A DNA stretch of 64,000 bases from positions 434,001-498,000 of the forward strand of contig JAJSPD010000002.1 in assembly GCA_021307315.1 (NCBI GenBank), written 5' to 3'. The translations under genes were made by a program, and so were the position numbers. Source of the stretch: Bisporella sp. PMI_857. Taxonomy: Eukaryota > Ascomycota > Leotiomycetes > Helotiales > Helotiaceae. Below, one piece after another: positions 10,139 through 21,604 of this stretch. The first letter of the stretch is position 1, and every line of letters begins with the position of its first letter. The notes under the pieces are model-generated. The model was not told the origin of the DNA. It made no database searches and worked only from the letters and a program-made list of their open reading frames with translations.

Positions 10139-11931
10139 TGTCAAAGTCGAGTTTTGAAGACTGTCTACGGCGTGCGATCGAGGTCGATAATGAAGGCTGC
10201 TCGATGTTCGTATTTGATGCTAGAGCTTATGGATGTTTTTGAAGTATCTCGTCCGGGAATCTTTTGGTGGTTGTATTCTAAGCCTTGTTTGATAGATAGA
10301 TAGCAGATGATTTCGTGAGTATTTGCTCGAGTATAATAAGTGTGAGGGCTTGCTAGAAGCATAAAAAATTCCCAGTCAGAAACAGAATATATCTCTTCCT
10401 AAAACGGGTCGTTCTAGCGTGGGAACTATACTATTTGGATAGCAACTCAAAGTGCTGTTCGGCAGATTTAGTCCCAACCATCTTCTTAATTTTGGGTATA
10501 TGTAATTGGACTCTGCGCTAGAAACTTCATGCAACAGCTAGTATAGAAACACCTAAAGATATCTCAATAGGGCTCGAGTGTGCCTGCCATAAAAATGTCG
10601 TAGAAACCCTAGTATGAGAACCAAAATTAAATTGCAAAAGAGTTTTAGACTCATTCTCTGGCGGCATGACTAACTACAACAATACAAACAAAATGTCGCA
10701 AATACTTTAATTAGTGCCATAATATATATACCCCCCTCTCTCTTAACTAATAATGGATGGTGTCGTGAAAGCATGAAAAATATGGAAAATGGACAGCGCA
10801 CCCTCGCAAAGTCTAAGTTGTACCACAGTGGCGCTGCTTTAGGTTGAGCTAAATAATACCGAATTCAACGGTGCGGAACATTTAGAGGCGGAATAGACAG
10901 AAAGAATATCAAATGAATCACCATGTTGAGAAGGCACTAATCGGACGGCTTGTGCTAAGTCAACCACGAGACACTTCATACCCAGGGTCTCGTGGAGAAC
11001 ACTACTTAAGACTATGGCTTTAGGCATATCACACAGCCAAAACGATGATAATAATTCGGCAACTCGGCGATGACGTACATTTCGAACAAATGGATATTTA
11101 GGTAGTTCTGTGGAGTAGGATCATAGCTGGATTAGGTGTCGTATGTTCGGTCTCCTGATGTCCACTCCTTTAGAGACTTTCATCAGAGCCTTGGGGGTAA
11201 ATAATGCAAAACAAGAGAGTTGAGGCTCATGCTGTCACTGATTTCTACATTTGGCACTGGCCTGATGCTTTCATGAGAACACATACGGCTAGAAGGGAAC
11301 ATCTTTAGATAGTATATCCCCGTTACATGCAGTACGCCACCACTTATTGTGGTGATTTGTTTGACCAAACTATTAAGCTGCTTCCTATGTGATACATCTG
11401 TTGGCCAGATTGTATACTATACTACCATCAATCGGCTAATGAAGCCAATGAAGCGTTCTTCCGCTATGTTGAGGCTCCTTGCAATGGATTCATTTTGCCC
11501 TTGGGTCTCCAGTACTGCAATCGATGACAAACGAATAAAATTCCGAATAATAAAACAGAATCGAATATTCAAAAGAAACCAATCGACTAGTAACATACGG
11601 CAAAAATTTAGGAAACTTCAATAATGACGCGAGTTTTGAAATGCGACACTTTCATTCCTAGACGCCTTACTTAGACTGACACTGCTGTTCATTACCTGGC
11701 CAATTGTAGACCCAAGCCACCCTGAGCGAGAATCTGGTTCTAAAGGTTTGAGATCTCGAAGTTTCCGGAGTTTGAGTCTCTTTCCTCTACCTTTTTCTTG
11801 TTCTGTAATTGTAACCTTCCATTTTCACATAATTATAGCACTGCTGGCCCACTCCACAAAAGAATCCGCTCCGTTCCCCATGGGTATCGTTAAGTTTGGT
11901 GGCATATTAAAAGGTGAAGGAGGTGAACGTC
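10139..11931. other. Gene-free stretch, 1.8 kb
   Basis: Upstream region of the 733-aa gene and downstream region of KGD4. AT-rich, with short unconvincing open frames only. No repeat family or RNA gene seen. Confidence 0.5.
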
Positions 11932-12388
11932 TCAGGAAACCAAAGTTGCTCCGCCAGTCTCAATGGCATCAATCTCCGAGAGGTCAATTGGTGTGCGACG
12001 GAATCGTGCAGGGAGCTCATTGCGGTCAAAATACTCTCCCTTAGTAGGCGTAACAGAGCCGAGCGAGTGTCCGGAGTGTGAACCAATCCTCCCAGCGTTG
12101 CCGAGGGGGCCGTGTTGTTGAGCCTTCTGTCTGTAAGAGGAGAAAGACACCGCTGGCTTTGGAGGGGAATCAAAGTCCTTGGGGAGCTCGTGGGACGGAT
12201 CGGCCGGGTGGGCTTGACGAGAGTGATCTGCTGCAGCTGGCCATTGTTAGCTTAGAACGCACGAATGACATATTTCATGATAGCCACATACATTCCCACT
12301 TGCGAGGCCCCAGGAACTTGATCAGAGGAGTACGCTCAGGGTGCGCAACTGCGGCCGAGGCCTGACGGAGAGCTTTGGACGCGAACAT
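11932..12388 (-). CDS. KGD4: 2-oxoglutarate dehydrogenase subunit Kgd4 (YMR31)
   Basis: Small mitochondrial adaptor, once called ribosomal protein YMR-31, that links the E3 dihydrolipoamide dehydrogenase to the E1-E2 core of the 2-oxoglutarate dehydrogenase complex in the matrix. Exons 12388..12292 and 12236..11932 give 133 aa. The start MFASKALRQASAAV is a plausible basic targeting sequence. It is followed by the conserved TPLIKFLGPRKW, then HPADPSHELPKDF and the hallmark SSYRQKAQQHGPLG. The long Ser/Thr-rich C-terminal tail is more variable. A CCAAT sequence (ATTGG at 12684-12688) lies about 300 nt upstream. This would fit HAP-complex control of respiratory genes but is only suggestive. Confidence 0.93.
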
Positions 12389-14432
12389 CTTGATGGTTGG
12401 GTAGCGTCGGTAAGAAGTAGAGAGATAAGCCTGACTTGAGCTTCTCGGGCTTGCTGGATCCTTGATTTGCACGAGAGTAGAGTGCTGTCGATGATGTGGT
12501 TTGAGGTCGGTAGGGGAGGGGGAGTTTATTGACTTTGTACCTGACGTTGAGCTTTTCCGTGCTTGTGATTATGACCCCGGCGCGCAGAAGAATTTCCCTA
12601 GTCCGAGCTTTGATATCCGATGTCGCGTGTCGCGAGTGGGGGGAGGCTTATTAATTCCTCCCCTCCGGTGCTTGCTCGGGCGATTGGCAAAGGGGCGGAC
12701 AAATAAATATATGTCAATAGAGATGTCTATCACATTCACCTTTTCTATTGAATTTGGAGAGAGCGAGAGAGATGTGGCCTGGAAAGGGTTCGAATCTAAT
12801 CATATTGAAAAGATATGCAAGGTGGTTGACGACGGCCAACTCCGCTTTGTTTTGAATACTCCATGGTATGAGATGCATAGAATGGCGTGATGGATAGAGT
12901 ATGGGACGGAGAATGGAGGATGAGCCCACTCTTCTCTTACCAACGTGTCCGCGTTCTTGATACAGTGACACTAATAGACTTGAACACACACTCCGCGGAT
13001 GCTTGAGGATGCTGTCTCCCCTTGGGTGCTTAGGTCAAGCTTGAAATTGAAGTGATATTATGATAACCAAGAGATGATCCAAGGTCAGAAAGCTTTGTTT
13101 GATATCTAAATACCTATCTCATACCTGCGACCTCATCCGATAACTCTTCTCGCTTGTCAAATATCCATCTGGTGTCTGCAGTTACGGTTCACGTGATACC
13201 AACTAGCAAAGTCCCAAACATACTCTAGATGTATTGTGGAACACCTGAGAAGGAACAAATCTAAGAAATACCTCGACCTCCAGCTACCTCTACCTCTTTA
13301 TTTTGCGTTTATTAAGTATGTATTCTCTTTATATTATCATAAACCACGTTCTTCAACTTGGCATGGATACAGCTCTAGTGAACGAGGTAGACTATGTATG
13401 ATTGGCCAATGCCATCGACGCACACTCAAGCAGCTTGCTTCCATCTAGGACTCCACTTTATAGACCACACCTTCATGCAAGGCTCACCATTTCAGTATAC
13501 AATTATCGCAACATATTATCACTCATCCACTCTTTTAGAGTCCTGTTCCTAAGCTTCAAGCTCATATCACACCACGTGACCGTAAGTAATCACACATACT
13601 CTCTTGTGATTTAACCTAACTAAAATATCAGTAGGTAATATTTGGTTTGGCCAACGTTCAACAAAATTCCTTCCATCAGCTCTTCAGCCACTCGGTCTAT
13701 ACGCCTCAGGAATTGGCTAATAACTACTGATCGTTGTGGTATATTCCACCCCAGCGCTTTTACTGCCTGACAGATCTTAATATGCAAACTTCTTAATATC
13801 GGGAACTCGAGGGCTCTTTGTGGCAAAATATATTACTATCTCAGATTCGGAAACGCACGATTAATTTCCCACAATCCTATCTTTTCGGAGGTACGTTCAT
13901 GGGTACATTTCTGCCCACTGGCTCCTTCCTTTCTGTCATGTCACAATGCAGTAAACAGGTCAAGATGGTGGATCTCTAAAATTTCCACTTCAGTAGTTTG
14001 TCTTGTTGTTACCATCATGACCACCATGAACACCATGGAAAACTACTGCAAAGGCATCGAAAATAGGATTGGCGCAAGCCCCGAAGGGTTATAAAGGTTC
14101 TCCAAAAGAGTTCAGGTCTATATCGTTGTACGGCGCTAAGGATAAAGTTACTTCCCGAGAGGGACGCATGTCTGAGGGCCTACAGCCTCTAAGTGACAAG
14201 TCTTTATGATATGCTTCTTTGCATTGCCGAGGAACAAATTTTAAGCATATCTATTGGCTTGAACAATCATCAGCCTGAATCAACATTCTCGTGGCTGCTG
14301 CGCAATATCAGATCTCTACCTTGGTAGTTTCATATCTGGTTCCTCCGATTGTTTTATTTCTTTATCAATCGTTAGTATCTTTGACTAATCAGGCCAAGAA
14401 AGTTTTTCCAGCGAACCTCTACGGCAAGCATT
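12389..14432. other. Gene-free stretch, 2.0 kb, between KGD4 and MED18
   Basis: Divergent promoter space for KGD4 (minus) and MED18 (plus). It has a reversed CCAAT at 12684-12688, a TCACGTGA palindrome at 13189-13196 and a CCACGTGA variant near 13572. Open frames here are short, lack recognisable domains and do not splice together convincingly. Confidence 0.5.
13189..13196. promoter_or_regulatory. TCACGTGA palindrome
   Basis: Second copy of the E-box-like octamer, about 800 nt upstream of KGD4 and 1.2 kb upstream of MED18. Motif evidence only. Confidence 0.25.
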
Positions 14433-15607
14433 ATGCATGAGTTATTCCTTACGTATATGATTGAAGACCATGCACGGAACAAGTCAATCAGTATCTTGAG
14501 CAAGTACTGCGACATGGCACCGAAACCTGTACTTCGACGTCGGCTGATTTGGCATGCTCCATTAGAGGGTAAGAGAGGCATTGTACAAAGCGCTCCAAAG
14601 CCTCCTGTCAAATCACAAGACATTCATTGGAAGAACTTGAATGAACAGCTGGGCCGTCAAGCATACGTCGTAGTTCTGAATTATGACATAAAGAAAGAAA
14701 ATTTCTCTCTGGTGGATACTGTTGATGGTGGCGAAATAAAAACCACGAAGTAAGTTCCTGTCTTCAAGATCCGTGCAGAAAAATGTGACTGGAAGAGTAT
14801 TCTTAAAGATGATCATCCTTTAAGACAGCTAGAGTCATGTCTGAGCGCATTTTGACAGATCCTTTCGAACAAGTTCTTTATTTTCAGCCTTTTAAGGGAT
14901 TAATCAATCCTCCCTCCTTGGACAAACGTGCATGTTGGGCATAGGCAGAAACATATACTACAAAAGTACTAACAACACTCAGCACCATAGACTGTAATGA
15001 CACGCCAGGAACATTGATTTGGGCTGACGTTCCGCTTCCGGGAGAAAATCAACATGTGAACAACCGAGAGATGATTAGGATTGAGAATCAGAGAGGATTA
15101 TGTAACCTCATGCAAGCAAACAACTACAGGTGAAGATTACTGAGTAAAGGAAATGGATTTATCAACTGACAGAGCGTTAGATATATGGGAGAGATGATTG
15201 AGGAGGGACATATGTTTGTTCATGACCATATCGTCATTGTGAGTAATTTTGGACAAAGCTGGGGAGTTCCTTCAACTACAAAAACTGGAAAGAAACTAAA
15301 AACTGACATCTGCCGAAACATCAAAGACTAACACCAGCATCTATAGTATGTCACTAGAATGCTCCCTATTGTCCCTCAATCTCGAGATGAGAAACTCCTG
15401 GTAAATCAGCCTTTACCTCTATACGAAAGTCTCCGACCGTTCGATCCAGCCAAAAAATGGACAATGATCGCAAAAGTAGATGTTGGGGATCCCAAGTACA
15501 TCCAGGAGGCGAAGGAGATGCTTTTGGCGCTTCAGAATGAGTTCCTAGGATGCTTTAACATAAAGGCCATGGATAGATTCGACTTCGACACGAGAGTAAG
15601 AGCGTGA
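14433..15607 (+). CDS. MED18: Mediator complex subunit 18
   Basis: Head-module subunit of Mediator (yeast Srb5), which bridges activators and RNA polymerase II in the nucleus. Four exons: 14433..14749, 14983..15129, 15181..15238 and 15347..15607, giving 260 aa. Recognised by the start MHELFLTYMIEDHARN with PVLRRRLIWHAPLEG, the central PGTLIWADVPLPG, and the C-terminal MDRFDFDTRV, which matches the family's DRLALDTRV strand. The first intron (233 nt) is the longest of this gene and ends in an ideal branch and acceptor, TACTAACAACACTCAG. The third ends with GACTAAC before the acceptor. Overall conservation is low, as usual for Med18, so the middle exons are the least certain part. Confidence 0.85.
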
Positions 15608-15795
15608 GGCAGAGAGAAATGCAACACTTGATAGCGTTCTTTATATTGTTATAGAGCATCGCCGTGGTAAAACAATGGATAACTAAAACCGAGTAGATAC
15701 AAGATGTGAACGTTTGATTGATTTGGGACCAGTCTATGCCATCCATATGTATTTACATGCCACCGATTCCATACGGCCACTTCTCATGTATGAAT

Positions 15796-16091
15796 CTATT
15801 GGTTCTTCTTTGTCTGCCAAACGGCAACTCCGAAGGGAGCGGCTGTAAAATATTAGTAACTTTATCTACAAAAATGCGTTCTTCGCAATCTGCACACATA
15901 CCGAATCCCACAAACATGAAGCTCCAATATCTGAACGCGAAGAACTTCGTGAGAGGGTTGAATGGGATGTTGCTTCGAGGTCCCTCAGGATAGTGGTATG
16001 GTGAGGACATTTGCGTCCGAGTGCTGTGGAAGCCACGGCGGGCGACCATCATGGTGCTTGCGGAAGCGCGTGTTGTTGCTCGGGACAGCAT
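15796..16091 (-). CDS. COX8: Cytochrome c oxidase subunit 8
   Basis: Nuclear-encoded small subunit of respiratory complex IV in the inner mitochondrial membrane. Exons 16091..15902 and 15842..15796 give a 78-aa precursor. A basic, hydroxylated presequence contains the RGFHSTR processing region. It is followed by the conserved SSPYHYPEGPRSNIPFNPLTK, one transmembrane helix that crosses the splice junction, and the tail APFGVAVWQTKKNQ. The 59-nt intron is phase 1. Start codons of COX8 and MTR4 are 257 bp apart and divergent, so one promoter region probably serves both. Confidence 0.95.
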
Positions 16092-16348
16092 CTAGGGTCA
16101 CATCAGCCTTGCAGAAGATCAATTGGCGTAATTGAGCGTACTTTAAGGATCGAATTGGTTGTTGTTTTGCATAGGAGTAAAATGGTTCGATGAGTGAAGT
16201 CAATCTAGGGCTCGGCAAGCTCTGAATGTGCCAAGAGGCTAATTAGGGCACGGACCAATTCCATTCTGAACTTTTTTGTTGATCTGAATTGAAAGGTTGA
16301 TGAGAGTTGGCACTCCTCACTTTACTCATCCCGTCATACACAGACAAT

Positions 16349-19300
16349 ATGGACGCCGATCTCTTCGACGTCTTTGATGACGCGCCTGCGCGCGCGCTGC
16401 CGGTGCATGCGGCAGACAATTCCCACGCTTCCAAAAAAGCTAAGAAGGATAAGAAAAGCAAGAAGAGACATGCGAATGGAGAGGTCAAGAAAGTGTTGGA
16501 AGATGGCGATATAGATATGGCCGATGCTGAAGCTGAGGCTACAGCTACTGCTGCAGGCGAGCAGAATCGTACTTTGGTAGAGAAAAAGGACAGCAAGAGA
16601 CGTCGGCGAGAAGAAGAGGCCGAGCCAGTAGTTACGGATACCTTCGAGACGGAACAAACAAGAGAAGTCGCTGCCCCCAAGGCTGCACTTTCTAGTCAAG
16701 ATGATGGAACTTTGGTACTTCAGCACAATATCCAGCACCAGGTCTCTCTCCCTCCAGATTATCCCTACATACCAATTTCCCAACATGTACCGCCTGAAAA
16801 GCCGGCCCGAGTATATGGATTCGAGTTAGACCCCTTCCAGAAAGTCTCTATAGCATCTATACAGCGAGGAGAGAGTGTGTTAGTATCGGCACATACCAGT
16901 GCAGGCAAAACAGTCGTTGCAGAGTATGCTATTGCCCAGAGTCTACAGAATAACCAAAGAGTTATATACACAAGTCCAATCAAGGCCCTAAGCAATCAAA
17001 AATATCGAGAGTTCGCAGAAGAATTTGGAGATGTTGGCCTTATGACGGGAGATGTTACGATAAATCCTACAGCAACCTGTTTAGTCATGACAACTGAAAT
17101 CCTGCGATCTATGTTATACAGAGGTTCAGAAATTATGCGAGAGGTTCAGTGGGTAATATTCGATGAGATTCATTACATGAGAGATAAGACAAGAGGAGTG
17201 GTCTGGGAAGAGACAATTATTTTGTTACCCGACAAGGTCCGATACGTTTTTCTGTCTGCAACAATTCCGAACGCAATGCAATTTGCAGAATGGATCACAA
17301 AGATGCATTCACAACCTTGCCATATTGTGTACACTGATTTCAGACCAACGCCTTTGCAGCACTTCTTCTTCCCATCAGGTGCCGATGGAATCCACCTAAT
17401 CGTAGACGAGAAGGGCAATTTTAGGGAAGATAATTTTCAAAAGGCTATGGCCACCATTGAAGACAAGAAAGGAGCAGACCCAGCTGATTGGAATGCGAAG
17501 CAAAAAGGCCGAGGCAAAGACAAGAGAACCAATAAAGGCGGCAGAGACGACGGACAAGACGACATCTACAAGCTTGTAAAGATGCTTATGCTTAAACATT
17601 TCAATCCTGTTATTGTATTCAGTTTCAGTAAGAGAGAGTGCGAAGCGTATGCGCTAAAGATGAGTTCTATGGCATTTAATGACGAGTCGGAGAAAGATAT
17701 GGTTACTAAAGTCTTTGAAAATGCTATAGAGTCTCTATCCGAAGAAGACAAGGCACTTCCCCAGATCAGTACTATCCTACCTTTGTTACGTCGTGGAATT
17801 GGAGTTCACCACTCCGGTTTATTGCCAATATTGAAGGAAACTATCGAAATATTGTTCCAGGAGAATTTGATTAAGGTCCTGTTTGCTACTGAAACATTCT
17901 CGATCGGCCTGAACATGCCTGCTAAAACCGTGGTTTTCACAAGCGTCGAAAAGTTCGATGGCGTTAGTACACGGTATCTCACTGCAGGTGAATTTATTCA
18001 AATGTCGGGACGTGCAGGTAGGAGAGGGCTTGATGACCGAGGTATTGTCATTATGATGATTAATAGTAAGATCGAACCTGCGTCCGCAAAGGCAATTGTG
18101 CACGGAGAGCAAGACAATCTTAATTCGGCATTCTATCTTGGCTATAATATGATTCTGAATTTGATGCGAGTGGAAGGTATTTCGCCGGAATTTATGCTTG
18201 AGCATTGTTTCTACCAGTTCCAAAACACTGCGAGTGTTGCGGGTTTGGAGAGAGATATTGAGAACCTGCAGATTGAGAGGGGGGAGGTTGAGATCGAAGA
18301 CGAAGCCTTGGTTAAAGATTATTATGAGCTTCGAGAAAACCTGACTACCTACGGCAATGATATGCGCCGCGTGATCAGCCATCCCGCCTACTGCCTGCAG
18401 TTCATGCAGCCAGGACGACTTGTACACATCAAGTATAAAGACTACGATTTTGGTTGGGGAGCCGTAGTCAAGTATACTGAAGTTAAACCTTCCCAAGGCC
18501 AAACCCCTGCCGACATCGATCCTCACCAGTCCTATATTCTTGATGTATTACTAGATATCTCCGACGATTCATCAGTGGGAACGAAGACACATGACGACCT
18601 TCCTAGTGGTGTCCGCCCTCCCGGTGAAGATGAGAAAGGCAAAGCGGAAGTGGTTCCTCTTTTTCTGTCCTGCGTACAAGCAATAAGCCACGTTCGAATC
18701 CTTCTTCCAAAAGATCTCAATCGATCTGAGGATCGTATTCAAGTCCGCAAAACAATCAAAGAAGTCAAGAAGCGATTCCCGGACGGCCTTTCCGTTTTGG
18801 ATCCCATCGAGAATATGGGTATCACAGACGACTCTTTCAGAAAACTTATCCACAAAATAGAAGTTTTAGAATCTCGCATTACATCTAATCCGCTCCATCT
18901 TTCGCCACGCCTTCCAGCACTGTATAATCAATATGCTGCGAAGAAAGAGCTTGGACGTAAAATTAAGGAGAAGAAAAGAGCCATTAGTGCCGCTCAGAGT
19001 ATCATGCAGTTAGACGAGCTCAAATCACGCAAACGTGTTCTTCGTCGTCTTGGCTTCATCAACGAACAAGAGGTCGTCCAATTGAAGGCACGTGTTGCTT
19101 GTGAGATCGCTTCCTCTGGAGACGGCCATGAATTACTTCTCTCTGAGCTGATGTTCAATCGCTTCTTCAACGAATTGACACCTGAGCAATGTGCAGCAGT
19201 GCTATCGTGCTTCGTATTTGACGAGAAAGCCCAAGCGACTGCTCTGCCTGACGAACTCGGAAAAGCATATCGAGAGATCCAGGTGCAAGCGAGAGTTATA

Positions 19301-19656
19301 GCTAAGGTAAGTCAAGAGAGCAAGCTAAACGTGAATGAGCAAGAGTACGTCGAGAGCTTCAAGTGGCAACTCATGGAAATTGTGCATGCTTGGGCTGAGG
19401 GTAGAGGATTTGCAGAGATATGGTAAGTTATGCAATTCTGGATAAAATATTACTATAAGCTAATGATGCACGCAGCAAAATGACAGAAGTCTACGAAGGT
19501 TCTCTTATCCGCATCTTTCGGCGCCTAGAGGAGCTGCTTAGACAGATGGGGAATGCAGCGAAGGTCATGGGATCTGACGAATTAGGCAGCAAGTTTGAGC
19601 AAGCGCTCGTCAAGATCAAGAGAGATATCGTTGCTGCTCAGAGCTTGTACCTGTAA
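16349..19656 (+). CDS. MTR4: ATP-dependent RNA helicase Mtr4 (Dob1)
   Basis: Ski2-like DExH helicase that feeds structured RNA to the nuclear exosome, alone or within TRAMP, for rRNA maturation and surveillance. Exons 16349..19422 and 19476..19656 give 1084 aa, the expected size. The N terminus is acidic and basic low-complexity sequence with KRRRREEE. Walker A AHTSAGKT lies at residues 181-188, motif II DEIH at 272-275, motif III SAT at 303-305, and motif VI is QMSGRAGRRGLDDRG. The arch/KOW segment and the C-terminal helical bundle follow. The short last exon restores the conserved RDIVAAQSLYL end. The ATG of MDADLFDVFDD was chosen because no ATG lies in frame further upstream. Confidence 0.97.
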
Positions 19657-21066
19657 ACCATCAGGAGTTCCGATCTCGACATAGGTGAAGGCCACTGGTG
19701 TGACCTGGGCGTATTATAAAAAAGTGCATTGAGGAGCATGGCGTTATTGTGCACATATCAGGCGTTATCTGCAGGTCTTTATATGTTAGAATCAATGATG
19801 GTCTATGTTCACCATCAATGATCGACATGCGAGATCATAAAAATACCGTTAGAGCGATACCACGAATATGATTCAGCAGCGCGGTCGCTGCTATTCGGCC
19901 GCACCTATACGTGAGAGCCTGAGAGTTGAAGACTTGGTAAATAGTGAACGAACAACCACTTAACCCAGACTCTGATATTCCCCAGAAGAATTGCACAAAA
20001 GTGATAAACGTCAACCCACATGACCACGCGTTATCTACAAGTGGATAACACCTTTCCTCAAAAGTGAAGGATGTAGACCTTTTACTTAGTGCTGCTGTTG
20101 AGATGTGTCAGGTATAGCTTTGTAGCTTCTCTCATTTCAAAAATGCATATGCGTGCTGGCAAAAAACCCACCATTTCTCAATGCTTGGTCAACCAGTCCA
20201 GCAAAATACGATTGGAAATCGTGCAAGTGCCAAGCCTCCCCCTGAATATGGAATGCGATGTGGTATTTCCCGGCCGTTGGTTTGTGTATCTACGTTTGCG
20301 GCTGTGCGACACCCACCATGCTCCACATGAAACGAAGGCTCTTTTCCGGATAGAGCGTGGTTATGAACGAGATGTTTGTGCTACACCGGTGTTGCGGGTT
20401 GTGAAGAGAGAGGATGTACAAATGTGGCGTCTGTTTCGCGGCCGAACACGCGTTTGGTGCTCTATGGAGCAACTGTGAATCTCGGTATAATTAAATTGGG
20501 GAGGTGTTTTGTTCCTTCTGGACGATCTCAGATAGTTTATGCAGATATGCGGTTATTGTTCAATAGGAGATGAAAATGATTTGTTGTATATGGTAAGAGC
20601 ATTGAGGATGGGTGGCATAGCATCGTGTTCATCCAAAGCTACAATACCTAGCCACACAGGTTCCTTGGCTTTATTCAGGGGTAACGGGTCGAGTGGTTCT
20701 TTTCTCGTACACCATGTATCATACTATACTTACATACAGTACAGTACCATGGAGAACAGGAAGGTAGCCGTTTCCGGATAGCTGATCTTTCTTCTGTCGA
20801 ACATCATCTTGACCCCAATAGGTATCTGACTGGCTCTTCTCAGCTTATACTCTTCCTCCTCCCCTTTCCATGTGATTCGTTTCTTGACTCTTAGGTTGTC
20901 CTGTGAATGGCCTGTATCCGGGGGAGAACCAAGACAGACCAGGGTCCAGCAATACGATAAGAGAAGAGAAAGAGAAAAAAAAACCCCAAACCGACACGCC
21001 AGAGCCACGCACAGGGATTAATATTGCACATTGATTGTGATGCATGCATATCACTCACTAACTTAT

Positions 21067-21090
21067 CACCACCACCACCACCACCACCAC
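21067..21090. repeat. (CAC)8 microsatellite
   Basis: Eight uninterrupted CAC triplets followed by TACTAC, in noncoding DNA about 0.5 kb upstream of the DENN gene. Confidence 0.9.
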
Positions 21091-21226
21091 TACTACTTTT
21101 TCGACTTATGCAAATTCAAGTCCAAATTTCGCCTCTCCATCAACCACTTTTGCGGTCCAACAACGCCGCCGTGTTACTGTGTTTGCTTTACACATATTAA
21201 AGGCTACCCGGGTAATTGTTAAGCAG

Positions 21227-21242
21227 TATATATATATATATA
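21227..21242. repeat. (TA)8 microsatellite
   Basis: Eight TA units followed directly by CTCTCTCT, about 360 nt upstream of the DENN gene. Confidence 0.9.
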
Positions 21243-21604
21243 TCTCTCTCTGTGCCTGTACCCCCTTTCTACGCTACCCGTAGGGTGACCGTCCCCCCAA
21301 GACTCCCAGGCCGGATTAGGATCGTCTAGACTCTAGCTCTGCTGCACTGCTTCCTTTTTAGCACTCCCCCCACCACCACCACCGACGATCTTCTTCCGTG
21401 CCGCCAGCACCCTACATTTTGGCCTCGTTTTGAAAACCCATGCTCTGCAACTCTATACGAAGAATACAATTCATGAGGGGTGTCTGACGTTCTCAGGATT
21501 CGCGAGCGTGAAGTACAACGCGGTGGGAGAGGGAATCACAACTTCGATGAGCTGACCGCACAGCAAATCTGCCCGTTCTGGCTTGATACAGAGAATTAGA
21601 CGCC

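Larger units (their letters stand above)
19657..21604. other. Gene-free stretch, 1.9 kb, upstream of the DENN gene
   Basis: Contains MTR4 downstream DNA and then a long pyrimidine-rich leader-like region before the DENN gene. It holds a (CAC)8 run at 21067-21090, a (TA)8 run at 21227-21242 followed by CT repeats, and CCACCACCACC near 21370. A 129-codon open frame at 20089-20478 has no recognisable content and I do not call it a gene. Confidence 0.5.

Noticed and set aside
12781..12800. GGGTTCGAATC resembling a tRNA B-box
   Set aside because: The flanking bases do not form a T stem and there is no A-box or acceptor stem at the right distance.
12501..12890. 129-codon plus-strand frame upstream of KGD4
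   Set aside because: It covers the KGD4 promoter, has no recognisable family and no conserved-looking segments.
20089..20478. 129-codon open frame upstream of the DENN gene
   Set aside because: No domain-like content, no splice-linked partner, and it sits in a low-complexity promoter and leader region.
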